64,000 nucleotides of DNA from Desulfoarculaceae bacterium. Its GTDB lineage: Bacteria; Desulfobacterota; Desulfobulbia; Desulfobulbales; Desulfocapsaceae. The stretch spans positions 1 through 64,000 of the forward strand of contig JAHYIV010000006.1 of NCBI GenBank assembly GCA_019429465.1, given 5' to 3'. The position numbers were made by a program, and so were the translations under genes. This document shows, piece after piece, positions 17,904 to 27,600 of the stretch (positions within the stretch are counted from its first letter, which is position 1; every line of letters begins with the position of its first letter). The notes beneath the pieces were generated by a model. That model saw nothing but the letters and a program-made list of their open reading frames with translations. It made no database searches and was not told the DNA's origin.

Positions 17904-18668
17904 TTATTCTTCGTCGGCAAGCAGGGACGCCTTTAAAAACTCGCGGTTGAGCCTGGCGACGTTGCTGATGGAGATCCGCTTGGGGCAGGCGGCTTCACAT
18001 TCCCGTCTGTTGCCGCAACTGCCGAATCCCAGTTCATCCATCTTTCGCACCATGGCCAGGACCCGCCGTGATCTTTCCGGCTGACCTTGCGGCAGCAGGG
18101 CCAGATGGGAGACCTTGGCGCCGACAAAGAGCATGGCCGCACCATTGGGGCAGGCGGCAACACAGGCGCCGCAGCCGATGCATTCCGCGGCGTCAAGGGC
18201 CAGATCGGCAATCTTCCGGGGGATGGCAAGAGTGTTGGCCTCGATGGCGCCGCCGGTATTGACGGAAACATAGCCTCCCTCGGCAATGAGTGAGTCAAAG
18301 GCGCTTCTGTCTACCACCAGGTCTTTGATGAGAGGAAAGGCGCGGGACCTGAAAGGCTCGATGACCAGGGTGTCGCCATCCTTGAAGTGGCGCATGTGCA
18401 GCTGGCAGAGGGTGGTCCCCTGCTGGTGGCCGTGGGCCTGGCCGTTGACCACTGCCCCGCACATGCCGCAGATCCCTTCCCGGCAGTCATGGTCAAAGGC
18501 GACCGGCTCTTTTCCTTCAAGAGTCAGTCGCTCGCCCACCACATCAAGCATCTCGAGGAAGGACATCTCTGTTGAAATGGGACCGGTGCGGTAGGTCTCG
18601 AAGGCGCCCTGGCTGGTACCGTTTTCCTGGCGCCATATCCGCAGAGTCAAACTGATGGTGCGGCTCAT
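17904..18668 (-). CDS. sdhB: Succinate dehydrogenase/fumarate reductase iron-sulfur subunit
   Basis: The 254-residue protein has the three cluster signatures of the SdhB/FrdB family: the 2Fe-2S loop ([10 protein letters not shown], then a distal Cys in GTTLCQLH), the 4Fe-4S motif [12 protein letters not shown] and the third-cluster cysteines in [15 protein letters not shown]. It relays electrons between the flavin of SdhA and the quinone. It overlaps sdhA by four bases (ATGA at 18665-18668). The C-terminus is [15 protein letters not shown]. Direction of catalysis cannot be told from sequence. Confidence 0.96.
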   Translation of the reverse strand: MSRTISLTLRIWRQENGTSQGAFETYRTGPISTEMSFLEMLDVVGERLTLEGKEPVAFDHDCREGICGMCGAVVNGQAHGHQQGTTLCQLHMRHFKDGDTLVIEPFRSRAFPLIKDLVVDRSAFDSLIAEGGYVSVNTGGAIEANTLAIPRKIADLALDAAECIGCGACVAACPNGAAMLFVGAKVSHLALLPQGQPERSRRVLAMVRKMDELGFGSCGNRRECEAACPKRISISNVARLNREFLKASLLADEE

Positions 18669-20578
18669 GTGTAGCTCCTCTGGCTCAGCTCTACATTTTC
18701 AAAGGAAAGAGCCTCTTTGTGCAGGGTTGGGTGGGTGCTTGGGCCACTGAATTCCCAGGCCGCGACATGGCAGAAATTATTATCGTCGCGCCGGGCCTCG
18801 TTGTCCGCGCCCCGGCTCTCTTCCCGGAAATGACAGCCGCAGGATTCTGTCCGGCTCAAGGCGTCAATCACCATGACTTCGGCAAACTCGAGGAAATCAG
18901 CGACCCGGCCGGCCCGTTCGAGCGACTGGTTCAGGGCCTGGCCGCTGCCCGGGACGATGACGTTGTGCCAGAATTCCTCCCTGATGGCCGGGATCCTGGC
19001 CAGGGCCTCCCGCAGTCCTTTTTCATTGCGGGTCATGCCGCAATCCTTCCACAGCAGCAGCCCCAGTTGCCGGTGGAAGTCGTCGATGGTGCGGCGGCCT
19101 CTGGTTGCCAGTAATCTGGAGATCCTGTTTTCTACCTCTTCTCTGGTGGCAAGAAAGGTGCTCTGATTGATGTTGATTGTTTTGGTGGTGAGTCCGGCCA
19201 GATAGGAGCCTATGGTGGCGGGGAGGATAAAATAGCCGTCAGCTAACCCCTGCATCAGTGCGCTGGCGCCAAGACGGTTGGCGCCGTGGTCTGAAAAGTT
19301 GGCCTCGCCGAGGACAAAAAGGCCGGGGATGGTACTCATCAGGTTGTAGTCGACCCACAGACCGCCCATGGTGTAATGGACGGCCGGAGATATCATCATC
19401 GGCCTGTCAGTGGGGTTCTGGTCCGTGATCTTTTCATACATTTGAAAGAGGTTGCCGTATTTCATCTCGATGGTCTGCAGGCCGTCTCGCTTGATGGCAT
19501 CACTGAAATCAAGATAGACTGCCAGCCCTGTTGCTCCCACGCCCTTGCCGGCGTCGCACTGTTCCTTGGCGTTGCGCGAGGCGACGTCGCGAGGCACCAG
19601 ATTGCCGAAACTCGGGTATTTATCTTCAAGATAGTAATCACGTTCCGCCTCGGGAATGTCTGCCGGGGCCCGTCTGTCGCCGGGTTTTTCCGGCACCCAG
19701 ACCCGGCCGTCGTTACGCAGGCTCTCGCTCATCAGTGTCAGTTTTGACTGGGAGTTGCCATGCGCCGGGATGCAGGTGGGGTGAATCTGGACAAAACAGG
19801 GGTTGGCAAAGGCTGCTCCTCGTTTGTAGGCGCGGAATGTGGCGGTGACGTTGGAGGCCATGGCATTGGTGGAGAGAAAATAGGCATTGCCATAGCCACC
19901 GGTGGCGATGACCACGGCGTGGGCCCCATGACACTCCAACTCGCCGCTGATAAGATTACGGGTGATGATGCCGCGCGCCTCTCCTTCTTCAACAACCAGA
20001 TCCAGCATCTCCCGGCGTGGCAGCAGGGTCACCTTGCCCAGTTTGACCTGGCGCATGAGCGCGCCGTAGGCCCCGAGCAGCAGCTGCTGGCCGGTCTGGC
20101 CCCGGGCGTAAAAGGTCCGCGAGACCTGGGCGCCGCCGAAGGAGCGGTTGGCGAGACCTCCGCCGTACTCCCTGGCAAAAGGCACCCCTTGAGCCACACA
20201 CTGGTCGATGATGGAGTTGCTGATCTGGGCCAGCCGGTAGACATTGGCCTCTCGGGACCGGAAATCCCCACCCTTGATGGTGTCGTAAAAGAGACGGAAG
20301 ACGGAGTCGCCGTCATTCTGGTAATTCTTGGCCGCATTGATGCCGCCCTGGGCGGCAATGGAGTGGCCGCGCCGCGGGCTGTCCTGCAGGCAGAGGGTCT
20401 TGACATTGTACCCCTGTTCGGCAAGAGAGGCGGAGGCAGAGGCCCCGGCCAGACCGGCGCCGACCACGAGGATATCATATTTCCTTTTGTTGGCCGGGGT
20501 GATCAGCTTGAGGTCAAAGCGGTGCCGGTCCCATTTTTCGGGTAAGGGACCTGAGGGGATCTTGGCGTCAAGGTGCAT
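18665..20578 (-). CDS. sdhA: Succinate dehydrogenase/fumarate reductase flavoprotein subunit
   Basis: The 637-residue product has the FAD dinucleotide fold ([18 protein letters not shown]), the covalent-FAD histidine context [14 protein letters not shown] and the substrate region [15 protein letters not shown]. Length fits the Wolinella/Bacillus-type menaquinone-linked enzymes. It faces the cytoplasm and interconverts succinate and fumarate. sdhC lies 25 bases upstream and sdhB overlaps downstream, so the three form one operon. Confidence 0.97.
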   Translation of the reverse strand: MHLDAKIPSGPLPEKWDRHRFDLKLITPANKRKYDILVVGAGLAGASASASLAEQGYNVKTLCLQDSPRRGHSIAAQGGINAAKNYQNDGDSVFRLFYDTIKGGDFRSREANVYRLAQISNSIIDQCVAQGVPFAREYGGGLANRSFGGAQVSRTFYARGQTGQQLLLGAYGALMRQVKLGKVTLLPRREMLDLVVEEGEARGIITRNLISGELECHGAHAVVIATGGYGNAYFLSTNAMASNVTATFRAYKRGAAFANPCFVQIHPTCIPAHGNSQSKLTLMSESLRNDGRVWVPEKPGDRRAPADIPEAERDYYLEDKYPSFGNLVPRDVASRNAKEQCDAGKGVGATGLAVYLDFSDAIKRDGLQTIEMKYGNLFQMYEKITDQNPTDRPMMISPAVHYTMGGLWVDYNLMSTIPGLFVLGEANFSDHGANRLGASALMQGLADGYFILPATIGSYLAGLTTKTININQSTFLATREEVENRISRLLATRGRRTIDDFHRQLGLLLWKDCGMTRNEKGLREALARIPAIREEFWHNVIVPGSGQALNQSLERAGRVADFLEFAEVMVIDALSRTESCGCHFREESRGADNEARRDDNNFCHVAAWEFSGPSTHPTLHKEALSFENVELSQRSYT

Positions 20579-20603
20579 GGGAGAAGGTCCTTGTCAGAGG
20601 CTG

Positions 20604-21272
20604 CTAGAGCAGAAATCCTGGATAAAAGAGGGCCACAACGATGATCAGGGCAAAGAAGAGGCCAATGGCCAGGCCGAGCAGCGCCGCTTTTTTGTCGAGG
20701 GTGCTGGTGTATTTGGGGTGCTCAAGCCCCAAAGTCTGACACAGGCTCCAGAGGCCGTGACTGAGGTGGAGTCCGACTGCCAGCGTGCCGATAAGATAGA
20801 TAACGGCAAGAGCGGGATTGCCCAGGACGGTGCGCAGCAGGTCAGCCACGGGCAGTTCCCGGTCGATAAAGAGGAAGTTCTGTAGATGTAATACCAGGAA
20901 CAGGAGTATGACAGTACCGCTGTAGATCATGGTCTGCCCAGCAAGGGTTGCGCCGCCACTGCTTTTGACGACGGCATAGGGCTCAGGTCTTGCTTTGCGG
21001 TTCTCAAAAAAGAGCAGCAGGGCCAGAAAGACATGGGTGCAGAAGGCGGTCAACAGCAGGATCTCAAAAAAATGGAGCAGGACACCCAGGCTGTGCAGGT
21101 AGTCCACGTAGGCGAGAAAAGTCGTTCTGCCCAGAAGTGCTGAGCTGTTGCCGGCAAGATGGACCAGGATGAAGAGGCTGAGAAAAGAGCCGCTGGCAGC
21201 CATGAGCATCTTTCGGCCAAGGGAAGAGGAGAGTGTTCGGCTGGTCCGGCCCATGATGAATTTTAGATTCAA
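20604..21272 (-). CDS. sdhC: Succinate dehydrogenase/fumarate reductase cytochrome b subunit
   Basis: The 222-residue protein has about five membrane spans and the histidines expected of the di-heme b558 subunit found in menaquinone-reactive enzymes (for example in FILVHLAGN, FFEILLLTAFCTHVF, LHLQNF and GLHLSHGLWSL). A single anchor subunit, with sdhC first and no sdhD, matches this class. It anchors SdhAB and exchanges electrons with menaquinone. The family B element at 21360-21486 lies just upstream of its start and may overlap its promoter region. Confidence 0.93.
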   Translation of the reverse strand: MNLKFIMGRTSRTLSSSLGRKMLMAASGSFLSLFILVHLAGNSSALLGRTTFLAYVDYLHSLGVLLHFFEILLLTAFCTHVFLALLLFFENRKARPEPYAVVKSSGGATLAGQTMIYSGTVILLFLVLHLQNFLFIDRELPVADLLRTVLGNPALAVIYLIGTLAVGLHLSHGLWSLCQTLGLEHPKYTSTLDKKAALLGLAIGLFFALIIVVALFYPGFLL

Positions 21273-21359
21273 GGCTCAAGGTTCAAGGTAAAAGGGGCAA
21301 AGAAGCATTGCCTGATTGATACCGTGGCGTTGGTGCAGTATCAATCAGGCGGATTAAGG

Positions 21360-21486
21360 AGCCGTTACGAAATAACATGGCCATTTATATCTATTTCGTT
21401 ACGCAGGCCATGGACGGCGTAGGAGCGACCGGCTCATTATGCCGCTCCGGGCACTTAGATGGCCATGTTATTTTTTTACGGCGGCT
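21360..21486 (+). repeat. Family B palindromic element, copy 3 (with partial G module)
   Basis: Ends are AGCCGTTACGAAATAACATG and TTTTTTTACGGCGGCT, each with a nearby TA outside. The extra 27 bases relative to the 100-bp form are a partial module G (CAGGCCATGGACGGCGTAGG) placed at the apex of the left hairpin. It fills the space between sdhC and the purH-like gene. Confidence 0.85.
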
Positions 21487-21536
21487 TAGCGGCACTGACA
21501 CACCCTACTGGCCAGCTTCTTTTTTTTTTGCGCGGC

Positions 21537-22826
21537 TCAGTGCTTGAAGGAGCGCTGGCCGGTAAACATCATGGCCACCTTCGGCTCTGCCTCGTTACAG
21601 GCCTGGATCGTCTCCGCATCGCGCATGGATCCACCGGCCTGGAGAATGGCGGTGACCCCCTGTCTGATCCCCACATCCGCCCCGTCGCGGAAGGGGAAGA
21701 AAGCATCCGAGATCATCACTGAACCGGGGATGCCGGCCCGATCAGCCCGGGTCTTGGCGTCAATGGCTTCCTGGTCACCCTTGTCCCGTTTGCCCTGGGC
21801 GATTTCGAGGGCCAGATCGGCGTAGGAGATGCCATACTGGTCAAAGCAGAGAATGTCCGCGTATTTGATGTAGGCCTTGTGCACGGCGATCTCAGCCACG
21901 CCCACCCGGTCCTGTTCGCCGGTGCCGATGCCCACGGTGCAACCGTCCTTGACATAAAGCACCGAGTTGGAGGTAACCCCATGCTCCACGGCCCAGCCGA
22001 AGATCATGTCATCAATCTCCTGCTGAGTCGGGGTGCGGTCGCAGCTGAAGGTCTCGCCTTTCCAGACGGCGGTTGCCGGTTTCAGGTCGCTGATGGAGCG
22101 GATCGAGTTGACGGCCGATTGCTGGGCGATAATGCCGCCGTCAATCAGGCTCTTGAAGTCAATATAACGAAATTTTTCAAACTCGGCCAGACGGTCGATG
22201 CGGCTCATCTGGATGACCCGCAGGTTCTTGCTTTTTTTGAGGATCTCGAGGCTGCCCTCTTCAAATGAGGGGGCACAGACTACCTCCAGATAGTTTTGTG
22301 AAAGCAGTCTGGCGGTCTCATTGTCGCAGGACCGGTTCATGATTACCGCCCCGCCAAAGGCGGCGATGCGGTCGCAGCGGTTGGCGCGGTCAAAGGCATG
22401 GGCCAGGGTATCGCCATAGGCGGCGCCACTGGGATTATTGTGCTTGAGGATGACCGCAGCCGGCCTGTCCATCAGGTATTTGATGATATTGAGGCCGTTG
22501 TCAATGTCGGTCAGGTTGATCTTGCCGGGATGTTTGCCCACCTGGAGCATGTCTTCGGCCTTGATTGCCGAGACCAGACCGTTGCCGGGCTCGATAAAGG
22601 AGCACTCACCAAGGGTCAGGTTGCCGTTGACCAGTTCATAGAGAGCGGCCTCCTGATCCGGGTTCTCGCCATAGCGGACGCCCCGTTCGTCAATGGAGCC
22701 GTCTTCCTGCTTGATTCCCCAGGTACGCTTGCGATAGATCAGTTTCTGGTCACCGAAGGTGATGGTCATATCCAGGGGAAAGTGATCGCCCAGGATGGTG
22801 GAGTACATTTTTTTCAGATTGCTCAT
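21537..22826 (-). CDS. Stand-alone AICAR transformylase (PurH C-terminal domain type)
   Basis: The product (429 residues from ATG 22826) has only the AICAR formyltransferase part of PurH: RYGENPDQEAALY, the catalytic KHNNPSGAAYG, ATLLSQNY-like NETARLLSQNYLEV and the C-terminal DAFFPFRDGADVG...QAGGSMRD. The N-terminal IMP cyclohydrolase domain of normal bifunctional PurH (about 520 residues) is absent. It formylates AICAR with 10-formyl-THF in purine synthesis. An ATG at 22838 is in frame, but GGAG lies well spaced before 22826, which is therefore preferred. IMP cyclohydrolase must be encoded elsewhere. Confidence 0.92.
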   Translation of the reverse strand: MSNLKKMYSTILGDHFPLDMTITFGDQKLIYRKRTWGIKQEDGSIDERGVRYGENPDQEAALYELVNGNLTLGECSFIEPGNGLVSAIKAEDMLQVGKHPGKINLTDIDNGLNIIKYLMDRPAAVILKHNNPSGAAYGDTLAHAFDRANRCDRIAAFGGAVIMNRSCDNETARLLSQNYLEVVCAPSFEEGSLEILKKSKNLRVIQMSRIDRLAEFEKFRYIDFKSLIDGGIIAQQSAVNSIRSISDLKPATAVWKGETFSCDRTPTQQEIDDMIFGWAVEHGVTSNSVLYVKDGCTVGIGTGEQDRVGVAEIAVHKAYIKYADILCFDQYGISYADLALEIAQGKRDKGDQEAIDAKTRADRAGIPGSVMISDAFFPFRDGADVGIRQGVTAILQAGGSMRDAETIQACNEAEPKVAMMFTGQRSFKH

Positions 22827-22909
22827 GATCTGCTCCATGTTGGTTGAAATTACGAATTATGAATTACGAATGACCTATTAAACACGAGGGTTGAGCGGGT
22901 ACATGAGTA

Positions 22910-23064
22910 AGCCGCTGTAAAAAAATAACATGGCCATCTAAGTGCCCGGAGCGGCATAATGAGCCGGTCGCTCCTACGCCGTCCATGGCGCTCGCGACAC
23001 TGGGCCGTCCCTGGCCTGCGTTACGAAACAGATATAAATGGCCCTGTTATTTCGTAACGGCTCC
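22910..23064 (-). repeat. Family B palindromic element, copy 4 (with full G module)
   Basis: A 155-bp reverse-oriented copy with ends AGCCGCTGTAAAAAAATAAC and TTATTTCGTAACGGCT. It carries one module G between the arms (GAGCCGGTCGCTCCTACGCC, then GCTCGCGACACTGGG). It lies between the purH-like gene and the 3' end of thiH. Confidence 0.85.
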
Positions 23065-23111
23065 TAGGTGTTGTTCCCTGCACCTGGCAACAGCACCTTT
23101 GTCTTGCCAGG

Positions 23112-24218
23112 TTACTTTCCTGTCTGAAAGGCGCTGTCCCAGTCCTTGCTGACCGGATCAAATCCCTTGGCGGCAATGGCCATGCGTACCTCGTCCATGG
23201 TTCGCAGGTCGCCGACGCTGAACTGCTCGCCGTCGGTCTGATCGGGATGGGAATATCCACCCGGGGCTGTGCAGGAGCCGGCCGAGTAGCGGGTGGTTCC
23301 CAGGCCCAGCATCCCGTCTCGATAGCGTGCCTCTTCCCGGGTGGAGAGGAGAAGACCCACGTCCGGATCAAAGAGGCGCAGGCCGAAGATAAGCTGGCTC
23401 AGATTCTGCTCCGAGACCGGGACCAGCGGAGCGAAGCCCCCGGCGGCAGGCCGCAGGCGCGGGAAAGAGACGGTGACTCCGGTGCTCCAGAAATGCTTGT
23501 GCAGCCAGGCCAGATGCAGGCCCAGGGCTAGACCCTCAGCCCGCCAGTCGGTCAGGCCGAGCAGGGCGCCGATGCCAACTTCGCGCATACCGGCTGCCGC
23601 CACCCTGGCCGGGGTTTCCAACCGATAGTGGTAATCCGTCTTTTTGCCGGCAAGATGCACCTCTTTGTACATCTCCTGGTTATAGGTCTCCTGGTAGACC
23701 GCCACTGCGGTGATGCCGGCCTTGAACAGACGGGCGTAGTGGGCGGTTGACAGCGGCTGGACCTCGATGGAGACGGCGGCAAATCTGCCCCGCAGTCTGA
23801 GGGCGATTGCTTCCAGGTATTCGACGCCAACAATATCTTCAGCCTCACCGGAAACCAGCAGGATATGCTGAAATCCCCGTTTATGGAGGATCTCTGCCTC
23901 TGCCTCTGCCTCATCGAGGGTCAGGCTCTTGCGGGCAATGCGGTTGTTGGCGGCAAAACCGCAATAAGCACAGCGGTTGGTGCAGTAATTGGAAAGATAA
24001 ATAGGGGCGTAGAGCTGGATGGCCTTGCCGAAACGCTGGGCGGTGAGGAGTGCGGAGCGGCGGGCCATCTCCTCCAGGAAGGGAACGGCTGCCGGCGAGA
24101 GGAGCGCGGCCAGATCATGAATACCGGGTTTTCTGGCTGTCAGGGCCAGTTCTACCTCTGTGCTGGTGCAGTCTTGGATCGTCTGCTGGAGTTGCTGGAA
24201 GTCGGGTGAGGGAAACAT
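23112..24218 (-). CDS. thiH: 2-iminoacetate synthase, thiazole biosynthesis
   Basis: The 368-residue product starts at ATG 24218 ([14 protein letters not shown]). The frame extends further upstream to 24491, but that part lies inside thiG and is Pro/Trp-rich shadow sequence. The radical SAM CX3CX2C motif is [10 protein letters not shown]. The family cleaves tyrosine to dehydroglycine for the thiazole ring of thiamin. thiG ends one base upstream and thiS precedes it, giving a thiS-thiG-thiH operon. No TPP riboswitch was found upstream of thiS. Confidence 0.94.
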   Translation of the reverse strand: MFPSPDFQQLQQTIQDCTSTEVELALTARKPGIHDLAALLSPAAVPFLEEMARRSALLTAQRFGKAIQLYAPIYLSNYCTNRCAYCGFAANNRIARKSLTLDEAEAEAEILHKRGFQHILLVSGEAEDIVGVEYLEAIALRLRGRFAAVSIEVQPLSTAHYARLFKAGITAVAVYQETYNQEMYKEVHLAGKKTDYHYRLETPARVAAAGMREVGIGALLGLTDWRAEGLALGLHLAWLHKHFWSTGVTVSFPRLRPAAGGFAPLVPVSEQNLSQLIFGLRLFDPDVGLLLSTREEARYRDGMLGLGTTRYSAGSCTAPGGYSHPDQTDGEQFSVGDLRTMDEVRMAIAAKGFDPVSKDWDSAFQTGK

Positions 24219-24219
24219 G

Positions 24220-25002
24220 TCAGGCCAGAAAATTAAGGTCGGTGGCGAGGGTGCCTTCAAGGGGTGATGACGCGTGGGCCTGTTTGCTTCGGCTGCCCAT
24301 ACCGGCCACAAAAGCGGTGCGGCCGGCCTCAACGGCCTGGGCAAAGGCGCGGGCCATGGCCACCGGATCACCGGCCACCGAGATGGCGGTATTAACCAGT
24401 ACCGCATCGGCCCCCATCTCCATGGCGAGTGCGGCGTGCGATGGGGCGCCGATGCCGGCATCAACCACCACCGGCACACGGGCTTGGTCAATAATGATCT
24501 CTATTTGAAAGGCGGTAAGGATGCCCTGGTTGCTGCCGATGGGCGAACCCAGGGGCATGACCGCGGCCGCCCCTGCGTCCTGCAACCGCAGGGCCAGGAT
24601 GGGGTCGGCGTTCATGTAGGGCAGGACGATGAAGCCGGCTCGTACCAGTTCCTCGGTGGCCTTCAGGGTCTCTATCGGGTCCGGGAGCAGGGTGCGGGGG
24701 TCCGGGGTTACTTCCAGCTTGAGCCAGATGGAGCCGGAAGCGGCCCGTGCCAGATGGGCCAGGCGGATGGCCTCCTCGGCATTTCGGGCTCCAGAGGTGT
24801 TGGGGAGAAAGACGCATCTGTTCCGGTCCAGGCTGCTCATGATATCATCGGCCGGGTTGTCAAGATCGACCCGACGCAGGGCCACGGTCACCATCTCGGT
24901 GCCGGAGGCCTCAATGGCCTGCTTCATCACCGCTGAAGAGGAAAATTTGCCGGTGCCGAGAAAGAGCCGGGAATTGAAGGTGTGTCCACCGATGGTCAGC
25001 AT
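24220..25002 (-). CDS. thiG: Thiazole synthase
   Basis: The 260-residue TIM-barrel protein has typical ThiG stretches: [14 protein letters not shown] at the N-terminus, the Schiff-base lysine region [31 protein letters not shown] and [22 protein letters not shown]. It joins deoxyxylulose 5-phosphate, dehydroglycine and ThiS-thiocarboxylate to make the thiazole phosphate. It follows thiS by one base and precedes thiH by one base. Confidence 0.97.
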   Translation of the reverse strand: MLTIGGHTFNSRLFLGTGKFSSSAVMKQAIEASGTEMVTVALRRVDLDNPADDIMSSLDRNRCVFLPNTSGARNAEEAIRLAHLARAASGSIWLKLEVTPDPRTLLPDPIETLKATEELVRAGFIVLPYMNADPILALRLQDAGAAAVMPLGSPIGSNQGILTAFQIEIIIDQARVPVVVDAGIGAPSHAALAMEMGADAVLVNTAISVAGDPVAMARAFAQAVEAGRTAFVAGMGSRSKQAHASSPLEGTLATDLNFLA

Positions 25003-25003
25003 G

Positions 25004-25204
25004 TCAGCCGCCTCCTACAAATCGGATGATTTCCATTTGATCATTGTCCTTGAGAACAGTCGCTGCATGGCTGTCTGGGTGGAGAATTGTCTTATTCAAC
25101 TCTACCACCACTAAGGCGTGTGGAATGGCCAGATCCTGCAGAAGCCCGGCCACGGTCTTGGAATCAGTGATGGTCTTGGGGCTGCCGTTCAGGTAAATCA
25201 GCAT
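25004..25204 (-). CDS. thiS: Sulfur carrier protein ThiS
   Basis: This 66-residue ubiquitin-like protein ([20 protein letters not shown]...) ends in GGG, as required for adenylation and thiocarboxylation of the C-terminal glycine. It is the first gene of the thiSGH operon. No thiF is adjacent, so its activating enzyme must be elsewhere. Confidence 0.95.
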   Translation of the reverse strand: MLIYLNGSPKTITDSKTVAGLLQDLAIPHALVVVELNKTILHPDSHAATVLKDNDQMEIIRFVGGG

Positions 25205-25527
25205 GATACAATGATCTTTGGAAGAAAGGGTGTCGTCGCTTCACCGTTATTCCACTGTTTCCAGAGGATGACGGTAAAAGTTGTAATTTGTCCTGCAATG
25301 ATCTTAATCGGATAATAATATCTTGCCAATAGTGTTTTGCGTCAGAGGGTAATTCTTGCCAACTGCAATGGGGAGAATGGGGATTTGGCGTTTGCTCGGG
25401 ATGTTTGTTGCCGGTGAAATCAGATCTGAACTCCCCGATAACAGCTGAGAGGAAACCAGATTCATAGGGTGCGGTAGTTGACAGATGAGGTCAGGAACGT
25501 TAAATTGTCATTATTTCTTATGGAATA
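25205..25527. other. Intergenic, nothing recognised
   Basis: This AT-richer interval separates the thiSGH promoter side from a family A repeat. It was checked for a THI-box on the minus strand; the conserved CTGAGA and GAACCTGATC elements are not found in the right arrangement. No open frame of credible composition was seen. Confidence 0.5.
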
Positions 25528-25681
25528 GTAACTATCCAGCGTAATGTCGGGAAAATACCAAAACAGATGTCACGTAACTAGTCAGCAGCGCCTCATATGC
25601 GAGAAAGAGGACTGCGAAGTGTACTGATTCGTACATAAGCAGGCCGATGACGAAGCCGATGAGGCGCTGCTGGATAGTTAC
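25528..25681 (-). repeat. MITE-like repeat, family A copy 3 (complete, reverse)
   Basis: A complete 154-bp copy in reverse orientation, ends GTAACTATCCAGC and GCTGGATAGTTAC (perfect 13-base inverted repeats). The flanking 8-mers ATGGAATA and TTTGAATA agree at six positions, so the target duplication is less clear than at copies 2 and 4. Confidence 0.92.
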
Positions 25682-25786
25682 TTTGAATACAGATAATCAG
25701 GAAGCTAAACTTCCGACTGGAGGCGTTCCTGGATTTTTGGGTCTCTGGCTGGAAAGAATAATATTAGTCTGCAAGGGAGTACGAAA

Positions 25787-26059
25787 ATGCCACTTTATGA
25801 GTACGAATGTGACACCTGTCTCAAGGTGTTTGAGGTTCAGCAGCGCATGGCGGATGCCCCGTTGACCAGTTGTCCCGAATGTGAAGGGTCGGTGAAGAAG
25901 GTAATGTCGATGAGTTCTTTTCAGCTCAAGGGCGGCGGCTGGTATGCCGACGGCTATGCCAGCACCCCAAAAGGGGCTGCTGCCGGCAGCATGAGTCCAA
26001 CGCCGCCATCCTGTGCCACCGCCGGTGCCTGTGCCAAGTGTCCGGCCTCGGCCGGTTGA
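25787..26059 (+). CDS. FmdB-family zinc ribbon protein
   Basis: The 90-residue protein starts MPLYEYECDTCLKVFEV and has the paired CXXC knuckles (CDTC and CPEC) of the FmdB/CxxC_CxxC_SSSS family of putative regulators. A Ser-rich stretch (MSMSSFQLKGGGWYADGY) follows, as usual for the family. The tail has three more cysteines (SCATAGACAKCP), often seen in anaerobes. AAGGGAG lies before the ATG. The role of the family is poorly known. Confidence 0.9.
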   Translation: MPLYEYECDTCLKVFEVQQRMADAPLTSCPECEGSVKKVMSMSSFQLKGGGWYADGYASTPKGAAAGSMSPTPPSCATAGACAKCPASAG

Positions 26060-26193
26060 TCTCTTTTTCGGGATCCTTTCTTCAGTTTTTTTTTACTGTA
26101 CCGGGCGGCTGCAGGACTTTCTGCTGCCGCCCTTGGCGTCACTGGAGCGAGCGCGGTACTTAAGGGGGTGTCTCTGCCCCTATAGTGCCGCTC

Positions 26194-27264
26194 TTATTTT
26201 ATTATCGTCATGGCATCGCCGTAGGAATAAAATCGGTATCCCTGGGCTATTGCCTGCCTGTAGCAGTCCAGCAGTCTTTCCCGGCCGCAGAGGGCTGATA
26301 CCAGAAAGAGCAGTGATGACTGAGGCAGGTGAAAGTTGGTGATCAGGTTGTCAATTACCTTGAATTTGTATCCCGGAACGATATAGAGGTCGCACCACCC
26401 CTCTGTCGGCTCTACCCGTCCCTCCTGGTCCCCGGCAAATTCGAGGGCCCGCACTGTGGTTGTGCCCACGGCCCAGATCTTCCCTCCCCCCAGTCGAGCC
26501 GCATTGATTGCTGCAGCATTCTCTTGTGAGATCTGGACATACTCTTTATGGATGCTATGATCCCGGATGGTCTCGGTTCGCACCGGGGCAAAGGTGCCAT
26601 AGCCGACATGCAGGGTGACTCTGGCTATGGTCACCCCTTTTTCCCTGATTTTTGCTAAAAGATCTTCAGAAAAGTGGAGACCGGCGGTGGGAGCGGCCAC
26701 TGCCCCAGGCTGGCTGGCGTAGACGGTCTGGTACCGTTTGCTGTCTTCTGCCGTGCTGCCCTTGTCTCTTGCAATATACGGAGGGAGCGGGATCTGGCCA
26801 TGCTCTTCGAGGATCTCAGGCAGGCCTTTTTGCCGGTCGAAATGGAGCGCGATTTTGAATCGGCCTTCGCTCAGTTGTGCCAGGATGGTACAGGAAAGGT
26901 CGTCGCCCATGGTAATGACTGATCCAGTCCTGGGCCGTTTGGAGCTTTTTACCAGGGCGGTGGCGACCATCTCTTTTGTCCCGGCGGACAGCAGCGGATA
27001 GGAAAGAAGAAAGACCTCCGCCTTGCCGCCCGTTTCCTTCTGTCCCAGTAATCGTGCTGGAAAGACCTTGGTGTCATTGACCACCAGCAGATCGCCGCGC
27101 TGCAGCAGATCGATAATATCGCTGAAGTGACGATCCTCTCTTTCATCAGTCTGGCTATGGAGGACAAAGAGTCTGGAGCCTTCCCGTCTGTCTGCGGGAT
27201 GTTGAGCGATATTCTCCGGCGGCAGCAGATAGTTGTATGCCTTGAGTGTGAAATCCTGTTGCAT
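26194..27264 (-). CDS. queA: S-adenosylmethionine:tRNA ribosyltransferase-isomerase
   Basis: The 356-residue protein matches QueA over its full length: AYNYLLPPENIAQHPADRREGSRL at the start (shown in part as YLLPPENIAQ), LLVVNDTKVFPARL, TAGLHFSE, HVGYGTF and the C-terminal NFHLPQSSLLFLVSALCG. It transfers and rearranges ribose from SAM onto 7-aminomethyl-7-deazaguanine in tRNA, making epoxyqueuosine. No other queuosine gene is adjacent. Confidence 0.97.
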   Translation of the reverse strand: MQQDFTLKAYNYLLPPENIAQHPADRREGSRLFVLHSQTDEREDRHFSDIIDLLQRGDLLVVNDTKVFPARLLGQKETGGKAEVFLLSYPLLSAGTKEMVATALVKSSKRPRTGSVITMGDDLSCTILAQLSEGRFKIALHFDRQKGLPEILEEHGQIPLPPYIARDKGSTAEDSKRYQTVYASQPGAVAAPTAGLHFSEDLLAKIREKGVTIARVTLHVGYGTFAPVRTETIRDHSIHKEYVQISQENAAAINAARLGGGKIWAVGTTTVRALEFAGDQEGRVEPTEGWCDLYIVPGYKFKVIDNLITNFHLPQSSLLFLVSALCGRERLLDCYRQAIAQGYRFYSYGDAMTIIK

Positions 27265-27300
27265 GTCTGTTCTGTTTTGCAGTAAAGAAATGATGGTGCT

Positions 27301-27369
27301 GTAAAAAGGCCCAAAGACGAGAGGCTGAGGTAAGCGAGCTTGCGCAACTCGTCTTTGGGCCTTTTTACT
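27301..27369. repeat. Family D palindrome, copy 1 (terminator-like)
   Basis: A 20-base perfect inverted repeat (TAAAAAGGCCCAAAGACGAG and its complement) encloses a 27-base loop. It ends in CTTTTTAC and could stop transcription, but it lies between the divergent queA and mqnB starts, so a mobile or structural role is also possible. Its GTAAAAAG...CTTTTTAC ends match those of the neighbouring element at 27409. Confidence 0.7.
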
Positions 27370-27408
27370 TTACTACCAAGAGATGGATGACGTTGAATCA
27401 TGATGGCG

Positions 27409-27523
27409 TCGTAAAAAGTCGCCAACTGCTTCGTTGCTGCAAATTATCTCGTCACTGCGGCGTACTTAAGTACGCCTAATTCCTCGAAATTTGCGCGCCT
27501 CGCATTTGACGCTTTTTACTTAG
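27409..27523. repeat. Family D palindrome, copy 2
   Basis: This element runs from CGTAAAAAGTCGCCAACTGC to GACGCTTTTTACTTAG, with inverted ends and a perfect central palindrome GGCGTACTTAAGTACGCC. Similar GTAAAAAG-ended intergenic elements are known from other delta-group genomes, by memory. With copy 1 it fills the queA-mqnB interval; nothing else was recognised in 27265-27600. Confidence 0.65.
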
Positions 27524-27600
27524 CCATCCCAGAAATTGAGTTTTTACGAAACCATCAATCATAGACTTTAATCTGTCACCTTTAGCCTGACCTACCTACC

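Noticed and set aside
19760-20545. 261-codon plus-strand frame opposite sdhA
   Set aside because: Antisense shadow of a clear sdhA gene in high-GC sequence.
25205-25527. TPP riboswitch before thiSGH
   Set aside because: The minus strand lacks the conserved thi-box elements in order; a CTGAGAGG on the plus strand is in the wrong orientation.
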